Positions 53,231-63,415 of a DNA stretch of 64,000 bases are shown piece by piece. This DNA is from Granulicella sp. L46. Its GTDB lineage: Bacteria > Acidobacteriota > Terriglobia > Terriglobales > Acidobacteriaceae. The notes beneath the pieces are model-generated. The model made no database searches. It was not told where the DNA came from and was given only the letters and a program-made list of their open reading frames with translations. How positions within the stretch are numbered: position 1 is the stretch's first letter; each line of letters opens with the position of its first letter. Both the position numbers and the translations under genes were made by a program. The DNA lies in NCBI RefSeq assembly GCF_009765785.1, contig NZ_LMUT01000015.1, positions 41,832 through 105,831 on the forward strand, read 5' to 3'.

Positions 53231-54157
53231 GTGCGCGAACCTTCTTCCAGCCGCGTCTATCATCGCTCCAATCGGGCCCACGAACTTACGCCCGAAGAGC
53301 GAGCCGTCTACGACACGCTAGATCCCGCGCGCATGCCGCAACACGTCGCGATCATCATGGACGGCAATGGCCGCTGGGCAGGCAAACGTGCCCTCAAACG
53401 CTTCCTCGGCCACCAACAGGGCGCCGAGTGCGTTCAGTTTGTCGTCGAGACTGCCTCGCGCGTCGACCTTCCATGGATTACCCTCTACGCCTTCTCGCTC
53501 GAAAACAACCTCCGCCGCCCCAAAAACGAAGTCAACTTCCTCATGAAGTTGCTGCGCAACTACCTCATCTCCAACGTCAAGCGGATGAACGACAACAATA
53601 TCCGCATGGCCTACATCGGCCGCACCCACGAACTTCCTCAGGAAGTCCAGGACACCATGCAGTGGGCCTCCGAACAGACCGCCAAGAACACCGGAACCAC
53701 CCTCACCCTGGCGCTCAACTACGGCGCCCGATCCGAGATTGTCGACGCGGCTCGTACCCTCGTACACAAGCTCATCGCGGAAGCCCACCAGCGCGGCATC
53801 TCCCTCGAAGACATGCTCGCCGCGGAGGGTGTAGACGATGCCATCAAGTCTCGCATCGATGAGAAAGACATCTCCTCTGCGCTCTACACCGCCCACATGC
53901 CCGACCCCGACCTCGTCATTCGCACCTCCGGCGAGCAACGCATCTCAAACTTCCTCCTCTGGCAGATCGCGTACGCAGAGATCTTCGTCACCGACCGCCT
54001 CTGGCCCGACTTCCGCGGCATTCATCTCCTCGAAGCCATCGCCGACTATCAACAGCGCGAGCGTCGCTTCGGAGGCCTCGGTGAGACCTCCGACGAGTCC
54101 TTCTCCGATACCCTTCCCCCCCCCGCCGAAACCTCGGCCGAACTAGCCCGTCGATAG
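53231..54157 (+). CDS. uppS: Undecaprenyl diphosphate synthase
   Basis: A 308-residue cis-prenyltransferase that makes the C55 lipid carrier for peptidoglycan and other wall polymers. HVAIIMDGNGRWAGKRAL has the catalytic Asp44, and FLGHQQGAE, TLYAFSLENNLRRPKNEV, LNYGARSEIVDAAR and DLVIRTSGEQRISNFLLWQ are the conserved regions. SLENN replaces the usual SSENW. A proline-rich C-terminal tail extends beyond the usual length. The start is GTG. cdsA lies downstream, separated by two secreted-protein genes. Confidence 0.93.
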   Translation: MREPSSSRVYHRSNRAHELTPEERAVYDTLDPARMPQHVAIIMDGNGRWAGKRALKRFLGHQQGAECVQFVVETASRVDLPWITLYAFSLENNLRRPKNEVNFLMKLLRNYLISNVKRMNDNNIRMAYIGRTHELPQEVQDTMQWASEQTAKNTGTTLTLALNYGARSEIVDAARTLVHKLIAEAHQRGISLEDMLAAEGVDDAIKSRIDEKDISSALYTAHMPDPDLVIRTSGEQRISNFLLWQIAYAEIFVTDRLWPDFRGIHLLEAIADYQQRERRFGGLGETSDESFSDTLPPPAETSAELARR

Positions 54158-54355
54158 TCGTCACCAACTCATAAAGAATCTCATTAGAGTCCTCGATCCG
54201 AATCTCTCCTGCTACTCCTGTTACCTTTATCCGACCCCTCCCGATATATGCTTGAATCAGAAAACTCTTCAATCAGCCGGTTGAGATTCCCTCTCGCCCG
54301 GCACAGTGATTTAGCGTCGGCTTATGACACTCGGGACAGATTCCACGGAGGCGGC

Positions 54356-55480
54356 ATGAAATTATCCGTATCGATCGCTACACGGACCCCAACACGGACC
54401 GCAACAGCGTTCGCATCCTTTGGCCTCACCGTGGTTCTCGCTCTCGCCGGCTGCAGCGGCGATGGCACTACCTTCGGCGATACCAACGGGGCTCCTTCCA
54501 CCGGCGTCTATGTCATTCAGAACACCCCGCCCCCCGCGTCCGGTTCCGCCGCCAAGGCCTCCCCCACTACTACGGCCTCCACCGGCACCATTCTCCAGTT
54601 CTCCACTTCAGCCTCTGGCGTCGCAACCCCCGTCTCCACCATCGCCAACCTCAACGTCACCTCTCTCGCCTTCCTTGCCGTCGACGGCATGGGCGACATC
54701 TACACCACCGCCACCGAGGGCACCACGGGCACCTCCGTCCTCGAGTTCCCCGTCAACTCCTCCAACAACGCCCAGCCCACCCGCGGCATCCCCTTCAACA
54801 CCACCACGCAAATCAGCGCGCCCAATGGTCTCGCCGTTGACCCCGCCGGCGACCTCGCACTTCCCGAAGCAAACAGTGGCGTAGCTATCTTCGCCTCGAC
54901 CGCCAACGGCTCTGTCGCACCCTCCGACTTCATCACCGCCGGCGGCGCCTCAACACTCGTCAATCCCACTGCCGCCGCGGTCGATACCAACGACAATCTC
55001 TACATCGTCAATTCAGGCGAAGACGTCACCAATCCCATCGTCGTCTTCAATACAACGTCTACCGGTGCCCCCATCCGCTCCATCGGCGGCGCGCTCACCA
55101 CGATGGCCGTCGGTTCCCCGCAGGCCATCGCCACAGACACTGCCGGAAATCTCTACGTCGCCAACGTCGTCTCCGGCGTCTCCAGCATCCTCATCTTCGA
55201 GCCGACCGCCACCGGCAACACGCCTCCCCTGCGCGACATCACCGGCAGCAACACCCTCCTCGGCTGCGTCGGTGGGATCGCCCTCGACAACGCAGGCTAC
55301 CTTTACGTGGTCTCCGTACCTACCTGCGGAAGCACCGCCAGCCCCACGGTCCTTAAATTCTCCACGACCGGTGACGGCAACATCGCTCCCGTAGCAACCT
55401 TCACTTCGTCCACCTGGACCAACGCCGACCCAACCCTCTCCATCGCAGTCTATGGAGCAACGCAACCTTCCGCTCCGTAA
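54356..55480 (+). CDS. Lipoprotein with NHL-like beta-propeller repeats
   Basis: A 374-residue protein. The lipobox LALAGCSG near residue 33 predicts a lipid-anchored protein. Repeated segments (LAVDPAGDLALPEANSG, AAVDTNDNLYIVNSGED, IATDTAGNLYVANVVSG, IALDNAGYLYVVSV) are NHL/SMP-30-like propeller blades. GGAGG lies 5 bases before the ATG. The ligand is unknown. It sits between uppS and cdsA, normally adjacent genes in many bacteria. Confidence 0.72.
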   Translation: MKLSVSIATRTPTRTATAFASFGLTVVLALAGCSGDGTTFGDTNGAPSTGVYVIQNTPPPASGSAAKASPTTTASTGTILQFSTSASGVATPVSTIANLNVTSLAFLAVDGMGDIYTTATEGTTGTSVLEFPVNSSNNAQPTRGIPFNTTTQISAPNGLAVDPAGDLALPEANSGVAIFASTANGSVAPSDFITAGGASTLVNPTAAAVDTNDNLYIVNSGEDVTNPIVVFNTTSTGAPIRSIGGALTTMAVGSPQAIATDTAGNLYVANVVSGVSSILIFEPTATGNTPPLRDITGSNTLLGCVGGIALDNAGYLYVVSVPTCGSTASPTVLKFSTTGDGNIAPVATFTSSTWTNADPTLSIAVYGATQPSAP

Positions 55481-55604
55481 ATAATTCTCAAAACCACCGC
55501 AACTAAATATTTCTATTCTTGGCGGAGTCTTTTCTTCGTGCGTCGCGTTCTCTGAATCAGTTGGCATGCACATCTGTTAGCAGCCAACCCACAGAGGCTC
55601 GACC

Positions 55605-56387
55605 ATGAAACCTGCAGCTAGTACCACGCTCCACCGTGCTCTGCGCACGATCGCAGCTTTTCTTTCCTTCGCTATCCTCTTCAACCAAAGCGTCCGCGCC
55701 GCCACCATTCATCAAGTAGCTGCAGCCGCCCAAACCCCGCAAGTCCCTCCCCCTCCTCAAGCGCCTGCCCCGTCACAGGCCCCCGTTCCCACCCAGATCG
55801 CCGCTGCCCGCACAATCTTCCTCGTCAACAACGGCGCCGACGCGAACTTCCCCATCACCGCTCAAGACGCCTATAGCCGGGTGTACGCCGCCCTACAAGC
55901 CTGGGGACACTTCCAGCTCGTCAGCTCCCCCGACCAGGCCGACCTCGTCTTCCAACTCCGCGACATCGCGCCTGTTACCGGTGTGTACGGCGACCGCGCC
56001 GGCACCTACGCCATCAACAGCCCCGCCTTCCAACTCGCCATCAAAGATCCAAAGTCCAACGTCACGCTCTGGACGGTCAACTCTCCTGTCCAAATCGCAG
56101 GCCGCAAGGCAGCTCGCGCCCGTTGGCTCGATATCGCCGTCACCAACCTTGTCAGCCGTGTTAAGGTCCTCGCCAACCAGCCACTCGACGAAACCGAAAC
56201 CGCTAACCTCACCACCTATCCCCACTCCCACGGTACCGGCTTCACCATCGCGCTCATTGCCATCACCGTAGGCGCAGCCGTCGCTACCGGCCTCATCATG
56301 AAGCACGCGTTCGACGACAAGGTATCCAGTCAGAACGCTGCTCTCTGTGCCCAGAACCCCTTCTTCTGTAACCTTCCCACACCCTAA
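55605..56387 (+). CDS. Secreted protein with proline-rich linker and C-terminal helix
   Basis: A 260-residue protein. A signal peptide (about 1-33) is followed by a proline-rich stretch (PPPPQAPAPSQAPVP), a compact domain (about 68-200) with FLVNNGADANFPITAQDAYS and WGHFQLVSSPDQADLVFQL, and a transmembrane helix near 212-232. The middle domain resembles a stress- or ABC-related DUF4136-type fold only weakly, so the function is unknown. It is 160 bases before cdsA. Confidence 0.6.
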   Translation: MKPAASTTLHRALRTIAAFLSFAILFNQSVRAATIHQVAAAAQTPQVPPPPQAPAPSQAPVPTQIAAARTIFLVNNGADANFPITAQDAYSRVYAALQAWGHFQLVSSPDQADLVFQLRDIAPVTGVYGDRAGTYAINSPAFQLAIKDPKSNVTLWTVNSPVQIAGRKAARARWLDIAVTNLVSRVKVLANQPLDETETANLTTYPHSHGTGFTIALIAITVGAAVATGLIMKHAFDDKVSSQNAALCAQNPFFCNLPTP

Positions 56388-56546
56388 CCTCGAAACGCCG
56401 CGTATCCCTCACGACGGCTTTTACTTGGGATCGCGGCGTCTAGAAGTCTCCCGGAACCAGGGCCAGACCGCTAAAGAGAATCAACTCGTCCACATCCGTT
56501 CTCACATTCACCTGTGCCTCTCAACCATGTATCCTCAACAAGGCAC

Positions 56547-57392
56547 ATGAAGCGCATCGTCACCGCAATCGTACTCATCGCACTCGTCGCAGCCTTAGTC
56601 TTCTTCGGCAAGCTCTGGATGGTCACAGTTTTCGCCGCCATCGTTGCCGGGCTCGCTGCACTGGAGTTCCGCACATTCGCGCGCCTTGTCGGTTGCTCGA
56701 TTCCGCTCTGGTGGGCTCTCTCGGCGATCGCGCTCTTTTTCCTTGCTGCCTACTTCGGTCCAATGGAGACCATCACCGTCGTTGCCTTCTCGACCTTCGT
56801 ACTTTTCGCGGTAGCTGTATTCAGTACCCCGCTCGAGAGCGTTCTTTGGCAGACCTCCGTGGGTCTGCTCATGCTGATCTATGTCGCCTATCCGCTCATG
56901 CTTCTTCCACAAATATTCAACCAGGAGAATGGTGTAGCCCTCCTTCTGTTTCTCTTCCTCTGTGTCTGGTCTGGCGACATCGCCGCCCTCTACATCGGGA
57001 AGCGCTTCGGCCGTCATAAATTTTCTCCACGCCTTTCACCCAACAAGACATGGGAAGGAGCAATCGCTTCCGTCCTTGCCTCCTGCATCTTCGGTATGGG
57101 CCTTATCCTGCTCGGCGACTGGTTTACCCAGCAGAATTCTTCCTTCACCAAGCTGCATACATCGGAACCCTGGTGGGTCTTTCTGATTCTCGCGGTCGTG
57201 CTCAATGCTGCCGCTCAGTTCGGCGATCTCCTCGAGTCCGCCCTCAAGCGCGGCGCCGGCGTCAAAGACTCCGGGACCATCCTTCCCGGCCACGGCGGCG
57301 TACTTGATCGCATCGACGCCCTTCTTCTCGCCGCACCAGTCCTCTGGTTCATCATCGCCGTGCGCGACTACTTCTCCCTCGGAAGCCTCTAG
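56547..57392 (+). CDS. cdsA: Phosphatidate cytidylyltransferase
   Basis: A 281-residue polytopic membrane enzyme that makes CDP-diacylglycerol for phospholipid synthesis. The family signature SALKRGAGVKDSGTILPGHG followed by GVLDRIDALL is intact, and LSPNKTWEGAIAS is the second conserved loop. About eight hydrophobic helices are visible. ATG 56547 has AAGG upstream and begins MKRIVTAIVLIAL. It converges on zwf with only 3 bases between the stops. Confidence 0.95.
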   Translation: MKRIVTAIVLIALVAALVFFGKLWMVTVFAAIVAGLAALEFRTFARLVGCSIPLWWALSAIALFFLAAYFGPMETITVVAFSTFVLFAVAVFSTPLESVLWQTSVGLLMLIYVAYPLMLLPQIFNQENGVALLLFLFLCVWSGDIAALYIGKRFGRHKFSPRLSPNKTWEGAIASVLASCIFGMGLILLGDWFTQQNSSFTKLHTSEPWWVFLILAVVLNAAAQFGDLLESALKRGAGVKDSGTILPGHGGVLDRIDALLLAAPVLWFIIAVRDYFSLGSL

Positions 57393-57395
57393 CCC

Positions 57396-58832
57396 TTAGG
57401 CGGTGCCACCGCTCGCCGGCTTCTGAGCCAGACTCTGCCCAGCCGCGTCCGTCACATCATGATCCAGAACCGGCTGCACCCATCCTCCCGGCGGCGTTAT
57501 CGCGTCCGCTTCCTTCGGCCCCCAGGTATGCGGCTCGTAGCTGTAGACCGGCGTATCTTCCTTCAGCACCGGATCAACAATCCGCCAGGCTTCCTCCACA
57601 TAATCCTGCCGCGCAAAGATGCTTGAGTCCCCGGTCATCGCATCGGTCAACACCCGCTCGTACGCCTCCATCTCCTCTTTCTGCGGCTGACGACTCACCT
57701 CGAGTTCTACGGCATCCCTCTTCGATTGATCCTCCACTGCCGCAACCGACACACCCATCGCGATCGTCATATCGGGACTGATCCGAAAGCGTATATAGTT
57801 CTGCGGAATTCGCGCATCCGTGAATTTCGTGATCGGCGGACACTTCAACCTCGTGACCACCTCGGTGCACGTTACCGGCAAATTCTTTCCCGCGCGAATG
57901 TAAAACGGAACGCCCGCCCACCTCCACGACTCAATCTCCAGACGCAGCACGGCGAACGTCTCCATCTTCGATCCGGGAGCCACCCCCTTTTCATCCAGAT
58001 AGCCAACAAACTGTCCCCGCACCAGGTCTTTGGCTTTAATCGGAGAGATCGCTTTGAGTACCTTCACTTTTTCATCCCGCAGCGATTCGGCATCTTTGCG
58101 TGCCGGCGACTCCATCGCCAGGTTGCACATCAGCTGAAATAAATGGTTTTGAATCACATCCCGGACCGCACCTGTCTGATCGTAAAAAGCACCTCGCCCC
58201 TGTATCCCAAAATCTTCCGCCATCGTAATCTGCACACTTTGGATATGATCGCGATTCCAAAGCGGCTCCAGAAAAGAATTCGAGAACCGGAACGACACCA
58301 TGTTGTGCACCGGATCCTTCGCCAAATAATGATCAATCCGAAAAATCGACGACTCCGGAAACGCCTTCAACAGAATCCGATCCAGCTCCTGCGCCGAAGC
58401 CAGATCATGACCAAATGGCTTCTCCACAATCATCCGCGCCCCGTCTGCCGACCCGGACTTCACAAGCTGATCCACCACCTCTTCAAACAGCGACGGCGGA
58501 ATCGCCAAATAATGCGCCGGATGCTTCGCGCCCCCCAACGCCTCGCGCACCGCGGCAAATGTTGCCGCATCGTTGTAGTCCCCATCCACATACTTCAGCA
58601 GCGCGCTCAGCTTCTCCCACGCCGCCGGATCCAGACCGCCATGCTGCTCCAGGCTATCCTTCGCGCGCGCCTTGAGCTGGTCCAAATTCCACCCAGCCTT
58701 CGCCACGCCAATCACAGGCACCGTAAGCGCACCGCGCTTCACCATCGCCTGCAACGCAGGAAAGATCTTCTTATAAGCTAGGTCCCCTGTAGCGCCAAAA
58801 AACACCAATGCATCGGAATGAATGGGAGTCAC
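57396..58832 (-). CDS. zwf: Glucose-6-phosphate 1-dehydrogenase
   Basis: A 478-residue enzyme of the oxidative pentose phosphate pathway. [18 protein letters not shown] is the nucleotide-binding loop, [14 protein letters not shown] and the active-site [11 protein letters not shown] are present, then [20 protein letters not shown]. The usual motif RIDHYLGKE is slightly altered. It is a single gene; pgl and gnd are not in the window. The 160-base gap upstream of its ATG should hold the promoter. Confidence 0.95.
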   Translation of the reverse strand: MTPIHSDALVFFGATGDLAYKKIFPALQAMVKRGALTVPVIGVAKAGWNLDQLKARAKDSLEQHGGLDPAAWEKLSALLKYVDGDYNDAATFAAVREALGGAKHPAHYLAIPPSLFEEVVDQLVKSGSADGARMIVEKPFGHDLASAQELDRILLKAFPESSIFRIDHYLAKDPVHNMVSFRFSNSFLEPLWNRDHIQSVQITMAEDFGIQGRGAFYDQTGAVRDVIQNHLFQLMCNLAMESPARKDAESLRDEKVKVLKAISPIKAKDLVRGQFVGYLDEKGVAPGSKMETFAVLRLEIESWRWAGVPFYIRAGKNLPVTCTEVVTRLKCPPITKFTDARIPQNYIRFRISPDMTIAMGVSVAAVEDQSKRDAVELEVSRQPQKEEMEAYERVLTDAMTGDSSIFARQDYVEEAWRIVDPVLKEDTPVYSYEPHTWGPKEADAITPPGGWVQPVLDHDVTDAAGQSLAQKPASGGTA

Positions 58833-58992
58833 AAAAAATTCCTTTCAATCTCAAACTAGGGGACCGCGATTCGGCCCACATCTCTGTAGATGCCTGCAGG
58901 CCCAGCAACGAACCCGACTAGTAGTGTATTTCCAACGCGCAGCCACACCCTAATTCCGGCGATCATCTCTTGCCATAACCTTAAGAAAAAAT

Positions 58993-60006
58993 TCACTGCC
59001 CGTTCAAAGAAAAATTCACTGTGATCGTCGTATCAACTTCAGTAGGCTCTCCGTTCAACAGATACGGTAAATACTTCCAGCGCTTCACAGCATCTGTCGC
59101 CGCGTAGGTAAACATCGGATCGGTGCTCGCAATCGGCACCAGCCTGCGCACGTTCCCATCGACACCAATGACGGCACCCAACAAGACCGCGCCACTCAGG
59201 TGCCCAATCTTGGCTGCCTCCGGGTAGTTCGGCTCCGTGAATTTAATCCGCTGCCCCGCGATGACTGAACCAGACATCCGCGCAACCGGCGCTCCAGACG
59301 TCGTCACTGCAGGAGTCTCCGCTTCGAGCTTCGCCGCATTCTCGACTTGCAGAGTCGTCAACTTGCCCGCAATCGCATCCTTCCCGAGGTACGCTATTCG
59401 CAAATCAAGCGCTACACACGTGCCATGAAACTTTCCCGTCCCCGGCCGGATCAGGATCATCTTTCCGCCGAGTCCCTGCAGAATCAAAACATCCGTTGTG
59501 TGCGGCGTCACACAAGCCGTCCCAGGCCGCGCGTTCATTGCATCCAAGGGACCGGGCTTGGGCCCAATACAGTCCAATTCGATCTTTCCGAACTTCACCG
59601 TCCTCGTCAGCAGATCCGTAGGCGTTCGCACACTCGGCACAGGATGAATCGCCGCTTCCAACAACTCTCCCACCAGGTAGGAGTCCCGCACCAGCGCCAC
59701 ATTCGCTCCTTCCGGCGCGATTCCGTTCTCATTCAATCCATCCAGATGCACCACGCTCCGTTGCTTCCCCGGCGCCGTCCACCACACCTCGAAGCTCCCC
59801 GTCTTCTCCGGTTTGCCGTTCAGGTCGTACAGCTGAAACGTCATCCCCAAGTGAAACGGCGTGTTCCCCTTCAAATCCAGATTGTTCGCCGCAACCAGCT
59901 TGCCCCACTCATCTGTATCTGGCTTCTGAGCGTCGCCCTGCGCCCGCGCAGCCAACGCCCAGGCAGCAAGCATCATCCCCAGCGCCACTGCCAGCATCCG
60001 CCGCAT
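58993..60006 (-). CDS. TonB-family protein (C-terminal TonB domain)
   Basis: A 337-residue protein with a signal peptide (MRRMLAVALGMMLAAWALAA). Residues about 245-335 form a TonB_C-type domain (PNYPEAAKIGHLSGAVLLGA, then VKRWKYLPYLLNGEPTEV). The middle contains a cysteine pair and a substrate-like domain. It has no N-terminal anchor typical of an energy-coupling TonB, so it is more likely an envelope protein that uses the TonB fold for binding. It ends 12 bases upstream of the apt region on the map but is read in the same direction after apt. Confidence 0.72.
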   Translation of the reverse strand: MRRMLAVALGMMLAAWALAARAQGDAQKPDTDEWGKLVAANNLDLKGNTPFHLGMTFQLYDLNGKPEKTGSFEVWWTAPGKQRSVVHLDGLNENGIAPEGANVALVRDSYLVGELLEAAIHPVPSVRTPTDLLTRTVKFGKIELDCIGPKPGPLDAMNARPGTACVTPHTTDVLILQGLGGKMILIRPGTGKFHGTCVALDLRIAYLGKDAIAGKLTTLQVENAAKLEAETPAVTTSGAPVARMSGSVIAGQRIKFTEPNYPEAAKIGHLSGAVLLGAVIGVDGNVRRLVPIASTDPMFTYAATDAVKRWKYLPYLLNGEPTEVDTTITVNFSLNGQ

Positions 60007-60018
60007 CGTCCGACTCCC

Positions 60019-60570
60019 TTACTCGTCGTAATGCATCAAGCTAAACACATCAATCTCTGGAAACTTCTCCCGCCCCTTCAAAAAATCCAGTTCAATCGCC
60101 ACGGTCAGCCCCACAATCTCGCCACCCATCCGCCGCACCAGCTCAATGGTCGCCTCCATCGTTCCGCCGGTAGCCAACAGGTCATCGACAATAATCACCC
60201 GCTGCCCCGGCAAAATAGCATCCGCATGGATCTCCAGCGAATCACTCCCATACTCCAGGTCATACTGCACCTTCTCGACAGGCGCCGGCAGCTTCTTCGG
60301 CTTCCTCACCGGCACAAACCCCGCATTCAACCGATACGCCAGCGCCGGCCCAAAGATAAACCCGCGCGCCTCAATCCCCAGCACCAGGTCTACTTTCTTG
60401 CCGATGTAGTACTGCGCAAACGCGTCGATCAACTGCGCAAAACCCGTCTTGTCTTTAAGCAACGTCGTAATGTCATAAAACAAAATCCCCGGCTTCGGAA
60501 AATCCGGTACAGCGCGGATCATCTCCTTCAACGGCTCGCAATCAATAGGCTTAATCATCTCTTCTACCAT
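60019..60570 (-). CDS. apt: Adenine phosphoribosyltransferase
   Basis: A 183-residue purine-salvage enzyme that makes AMP from adenine and [24 protein letters not shown] is the N-terminal Apt signature, [18 protein letters not shown] the base loop and [20 protein letters not shown] the PRPP loop. Its start overlaps the acylphosphatase gene by 7 bases, so acyP and apt are cotranscribed. Confidence 0.95.
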   Translation of the reverse strand: MVEEMIKPIDCEPLKEMIRAVPDFPKPGILFYDITTLLKDKTGFAQLIDAFAQYYIGKKVDLVLGIEARGFIFGPALAYRLNAGFVPVRKPKKLPAPVEKVQYDLEYGSDSLEIHADAILPGQRVIIVDDLLATGGTMEATIELVRRMGGEIVGLTVAIELDFLKGREKFPEIDVFSLMHYDE

Positions 60571-60845
60571 GCTCCTTCAATCTCAAACGCACCGAGCGAC
60601 TCGCCCTCGGCGTCTGTCAATTCATGTTCAATCACAGCATCCACGCGGCTTCCGCGCGATCCCTTGCGCAACTCCACGCGCAGCTCGGCAATCATTGCGG
60701 CATCTCCAGCCGCAACAACCTCCACCTCGCCCGCATCCGTATTGCGCACCCATCCGCGCAGCCCAAGCTCCGCCGCCTCGCGATGCACGAACCAGCGAAA
60801 CCCAACGCCCTGCACACGTCCGCGAATGAGAAAGTGCACCACCAT
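60564..60845 (-). CDS. acyP: Acylphosphatase
   Basis: A 93-residue enzyme that hydrolyses acyl phosphates. [20 protein letters not shown] carries the catalytic Arg and [19 protein letters not shown] the catalytic Asn, matching the family signatures. Length is normal. It lies 14 bases downstream of efp and overlaps apt, forming an efp-acyP-apt unit. Confidence 0.93.
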   Translation of the reverse strand: MVVHFLIRGRVQGVGFRWFVHREAAELGLRGWVRNTDAGEVEVVAAGDAAMIAELRVELRKGSRGSRVDAVIEHELTDAEGESLGAFEIEGAW

Positions 60846-60859
60846 CGAACGCTCTGCCT

Positions 60860-61420
60860 TTACGCCCGGCTCATGTACGCGCCTTCAGCCGTATCCACGC
60901 GAATCTTCTCGCCCTCGTTGATGAACGGCGGCACCTGCACAATCAGCCCCGTCTCCGTCTTCGCAGGCTTTGTCACCGAGCTCGCCGTTGCCGACTTGAT
61001 CCCCGGCTCCGTCTCCACCACCGTCATCTCAACCGCCGTCGGCAACTCAATACCGACCGGCTTGCCGTCATGAAAGCTCACCTCGATCAGCAAATTCGGC
61101 GTCAGGTACTCAACCGAGTCGCCCAGCGTATCGTGCTTCAACGCCGTCTGCTCATACGTGTTCTGATCCATGAAGTAATAATCGTCGCCGTCGTTATACA
61201 GGTACTCCATCTTGATCGAGTCCACATGCACTCGCTCAATCGGGTCCGGCGACCGGAACCGTTCCGTAAACATCGCGCCCGTCCGCACGTTCTTCAACTT
61301 CGCCTGGATAAACGCCCGCAAATTGCCCGGCGTCCGGTGCTCTACGCTGAAGACGAGATGAAGATCGTCCTTGAACTTGATAATCATGCCGGGGCGCATC
61401 TGTGTCGCCGGAATCGCCAT
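60860..61420 (-). CDS. efp: Translation elongation factor P
   Basis: A 186-residue protein with three beta-barrel domains that helps ribosomes pass polyproline stretches. [17 protein letters not shown] leads into the loop [10 protein letters not shown], where the tip residue is Asn33 in place of the modified Lys or Arg. [16 protein letters not shown] and [20 protein letters not shown] are conserved. ATG 61420 gives the normal start MAIPATQM. No known EF-P modification gene (epmA, earP, ymfI-like) is in the window. Confidence 0.95.
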   Translation of the reverse strand: MAIPATQMRPGMIIKFKDDLHLVFSVEHRTPGNLRAFIQAKLKNVRTGAMFTERFRSPDPIERVHVDSIKMEYLYNDGDDYYFMDQNTYEQTALKHDTLGDSVEYLTPNLLIEVSFHDGKPVGIELPTAVEMTVVETEPGIKSATASSVTKPAKTETGLIVQVPPFINEGEKIRVDTAEGAYMSRA

Positions 61421-61577
61421 GGAAAACTCCTGATTCTGTGGGTAAAGTATGGGGCTCAAGGAACATCAGCCCAACCCTACAATTGTAGCCCAGCGCCTCA
61501 CCCACGCGAACCCTACACCTTTACGCCTTCGAGAAACGTGGCTAACTTTGCGTCAAAGCTCTTGCAGTTGCTCTAGC

Positions 61578-62471
61578 CTACGACCCCGGATGAAACAGCT
61601 TGTACCAGAAGTGCTTGAACTTATACCCAAACGAGTGCTTCACCACCGGCGGTGGTGGTGGAGTCAAACCATCCGCCACAATCTGCTCTGGAGTCTCCAC
61701 CGCACTCGGTGGTGTCCCCTGTCCTGGTGCATAGGCCAGCGTAGTCGCCACCTGCGTCTGTATTTCGCCCGCCGGAGAATTCGCCACAGGCTGCGTCGGC
61801 GCGAGCCCTTCACTCTCTGCCGCCGGGAACGGATGCTGCGCCGCCGCCTTCGTAGCCGCGCTCGCATCCTCCGCCACGTGCTCCGGCTTTTCCGACCCAG
61901 GACACCCGCACGGCGACCGCTCGTTGTCCACCACCTCGTGCAGATTCCCCCGCTCAAACAGCACATGCTGCCCTGCCATCAGCCGATAGCTCGCCCGCGA
62001 GAACGCATCGTTCAGCATCAGTACTGGAGCCTTCTTCCCCACATTCTCCACGCACGTATCGCCATCGCGCGTCACGCGCATCCGCAGATCATAGTTTCCC
62101 TTCGACTCCACCGAGAACCGTATATCCGGCGTCAAAATCACATCCTGCCCCTCAGTCGGCGTGTGCAACTCGATAGCCCCGCGATCCAGCCCAAACAACA
62201 ACCCATTCCCCGTCCCCGAATGCAGCAGATGAAACTGGCTCGTCGCACACACCAGCACCTCGCCCCCGCGCTCCAGCTTCACCTGGGCCGTATGGTCATA
62301 TGCCGTCACACTCGCATTCGACATCAGCCTTGCCCGATCCCCCTTCACCTCGAGCCCACCGGTCACCAGCGCATCCTTCGTCGCCACCGTCCCCATCACC
62401 TGCACCGCCTGCTGCTGCGCAAGTGCAACACCGCCCACAGCAGCAAGAAGTACGATCGTTACACTTCGCAT
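61578..62471 (-). CDS. FecR-like periplasmic protein of unknown role
   Basis: A 297-residue protein with a signal peptide (MRSVTIVLLAAVGGVALAQ). The middle resembles the FecR fold (KLERGGEVLVCATSQFHLL, RGAIELHTPTEGQDVILTPD and a DIRFSVE strand). The C-terminal half has a CGCPG motif and a proline/alanine-rich tail ending in a basic aromatic segment (FKHFWYKLFHPGS). No sigma gene is next to it, so it is not a standard FecR regulator. Confidence 0.6.
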   Translation of the reverse strand: MRSVTIVLLAAVGGVALAQQQAVQVMGTVATKDALVTGGLEVKGDRARLMSNASVTAYDHTAQVKLERGGEVLVCATSQFHLLHSGTGNGLLFGLDRGAIELHTPTEGQDVILTPDIRFSVESKGNYDLRMRVTRDGDTCVENVGKKAPVLMLNDAFSRASYRLMAGQHVLFERGNLHEVVDNERSPCGCPGSEKPEHVAEDASAATKAAAQHPFPAAESEGLAPTQPVANSPAGEIQTQVATTLAYAPGQGTPPSAVETPEQIVADGLTPPPPPVVKHSFGYKFKHFWYKLFHPGS

Positions 62472-62593
62472 CGTGATTGCCTGTGCTCCTCTGTCGTTTG
62501 ACGGTCCGACCGTTGAAGGGTACGTGCTTCAGCCCATACGTAAATCCCGTTTTTCTGCCATGCGGCTTCAGCAGCTGAGGGAATGCTGCTTCT

Positions 62594-63184
62594 TTACTGC
62601 TTCAGAAAATTCGCAATCAACTGCTTCCCATGATCCGTTAGCACGCTCTCAGGATGAAACTGCACACCCTCAATCGGCAGCGTCCGATGCCGCAGCGCCA
62701 TAATCAAACCCTTACCACCCTCACCAGCCACCCGCGCCGACACCTCCAGCTCCTCCGGCAGTGTCCCCTCCTCCACAATCAGCGAGTGATACCGCGTGCA
62801 CGTCATCGGCTTCGGAATCCCCTTGAAGATCGTCCGTCCATCATGCTCCACCACGCTCGTCTTCCCATGCATCAGCTGCGGAGCCCGCACCACATCTCCG
62901 CCAAACGCTGCGCCAATCGCCTGGTGCCCCAAACAAACCCCAAGCACCGGAATCTGCTCCTTCTTCGGCAGCGCCGCCAGATGCTGAATCAACGGAATCA
63001 ATATCCCAGCATCCTGCGGCGTACAAGGCCCTGGCGACAGCAAAATCCGCTCCGGCCGCATCGCCACAATCTCCTCCGGCGACACCTCATCATTTCGCCG
63101 CACCACCACCTCAGCCCCCAACTCCCCCATATATTGCACGAGGTTATAGGTAAACGAATCGTAGTTGTCGAGCACGAAGACCAT
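62594..63184 (-). CDS. trpG: Glutamine amidotransferase subunit of anthranilate/aminodeoxychorismate synthase
   Basis: A 196-residue class I amidotransferase that supplies ammonia for anthranilate (TrpG) or aminodeoxychorismate (PabA) synthesis. MVFVLDNYDSFTYNLVQYMG is the usual opening, LSPGPCTPQDAG follows, the nucleophile Cys is in GVCLGHQAIG, and the His/Glu pair is in VQFHPESVL. ATG 63184 is chosen over an upstream ATG at 63211 because the family begins here. No trpE or pabB is nearby, so the partner cannot be told. Confidence 0.9.
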   Translation of the reverse strand: MVFVLDNYDSFTYNLVQYMGELGAEVVVRRNDEVSPEEIVAMRPERILLSPGPCTPQDAGILIPLIQHLAALPKKEQIPVLGVCLGHQAIGAAFGGDVVRAPQLMHGKTSVVEHDGRTIFKGIPKPMTCTRYHSLIVEEGTLPEELEVSARVAGEGGKGLIMALRHRTLPIEGVQFHPESVLTDHGKQLIANFLKQ

Positions 63185-63415
63185 CACACCTCCGATTTTA
63201 CGCGCACCCATTTACGCGCACCCACCGTGCCTTTCCGCCGTCATCCTGACCCTCGAGCCCAGCGAAGGGGAAGGACCCCTGTATTGGCTGTTGCCATTGC
63301 CGTTGCCTGTTCTTCGCCGTCATCCTGAGGCGCAGCCGAAGGACCCCCGCATTTTGCCTGCGCCACCACAAACCCAACAGACAACACCGCGCCCTCTGTA
63401 ACCCCTCCAACCACT
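63185..63415 (+). repeat. Gap with two repeat B copies
   Basis: Copies lie at 63240-63279 and 63313-63353, separated by a TTGCCATTGCCGTTGCC tract. The second is identical over 41 bases to 38581-38621. No gene is seen. Confidence 0.75.
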
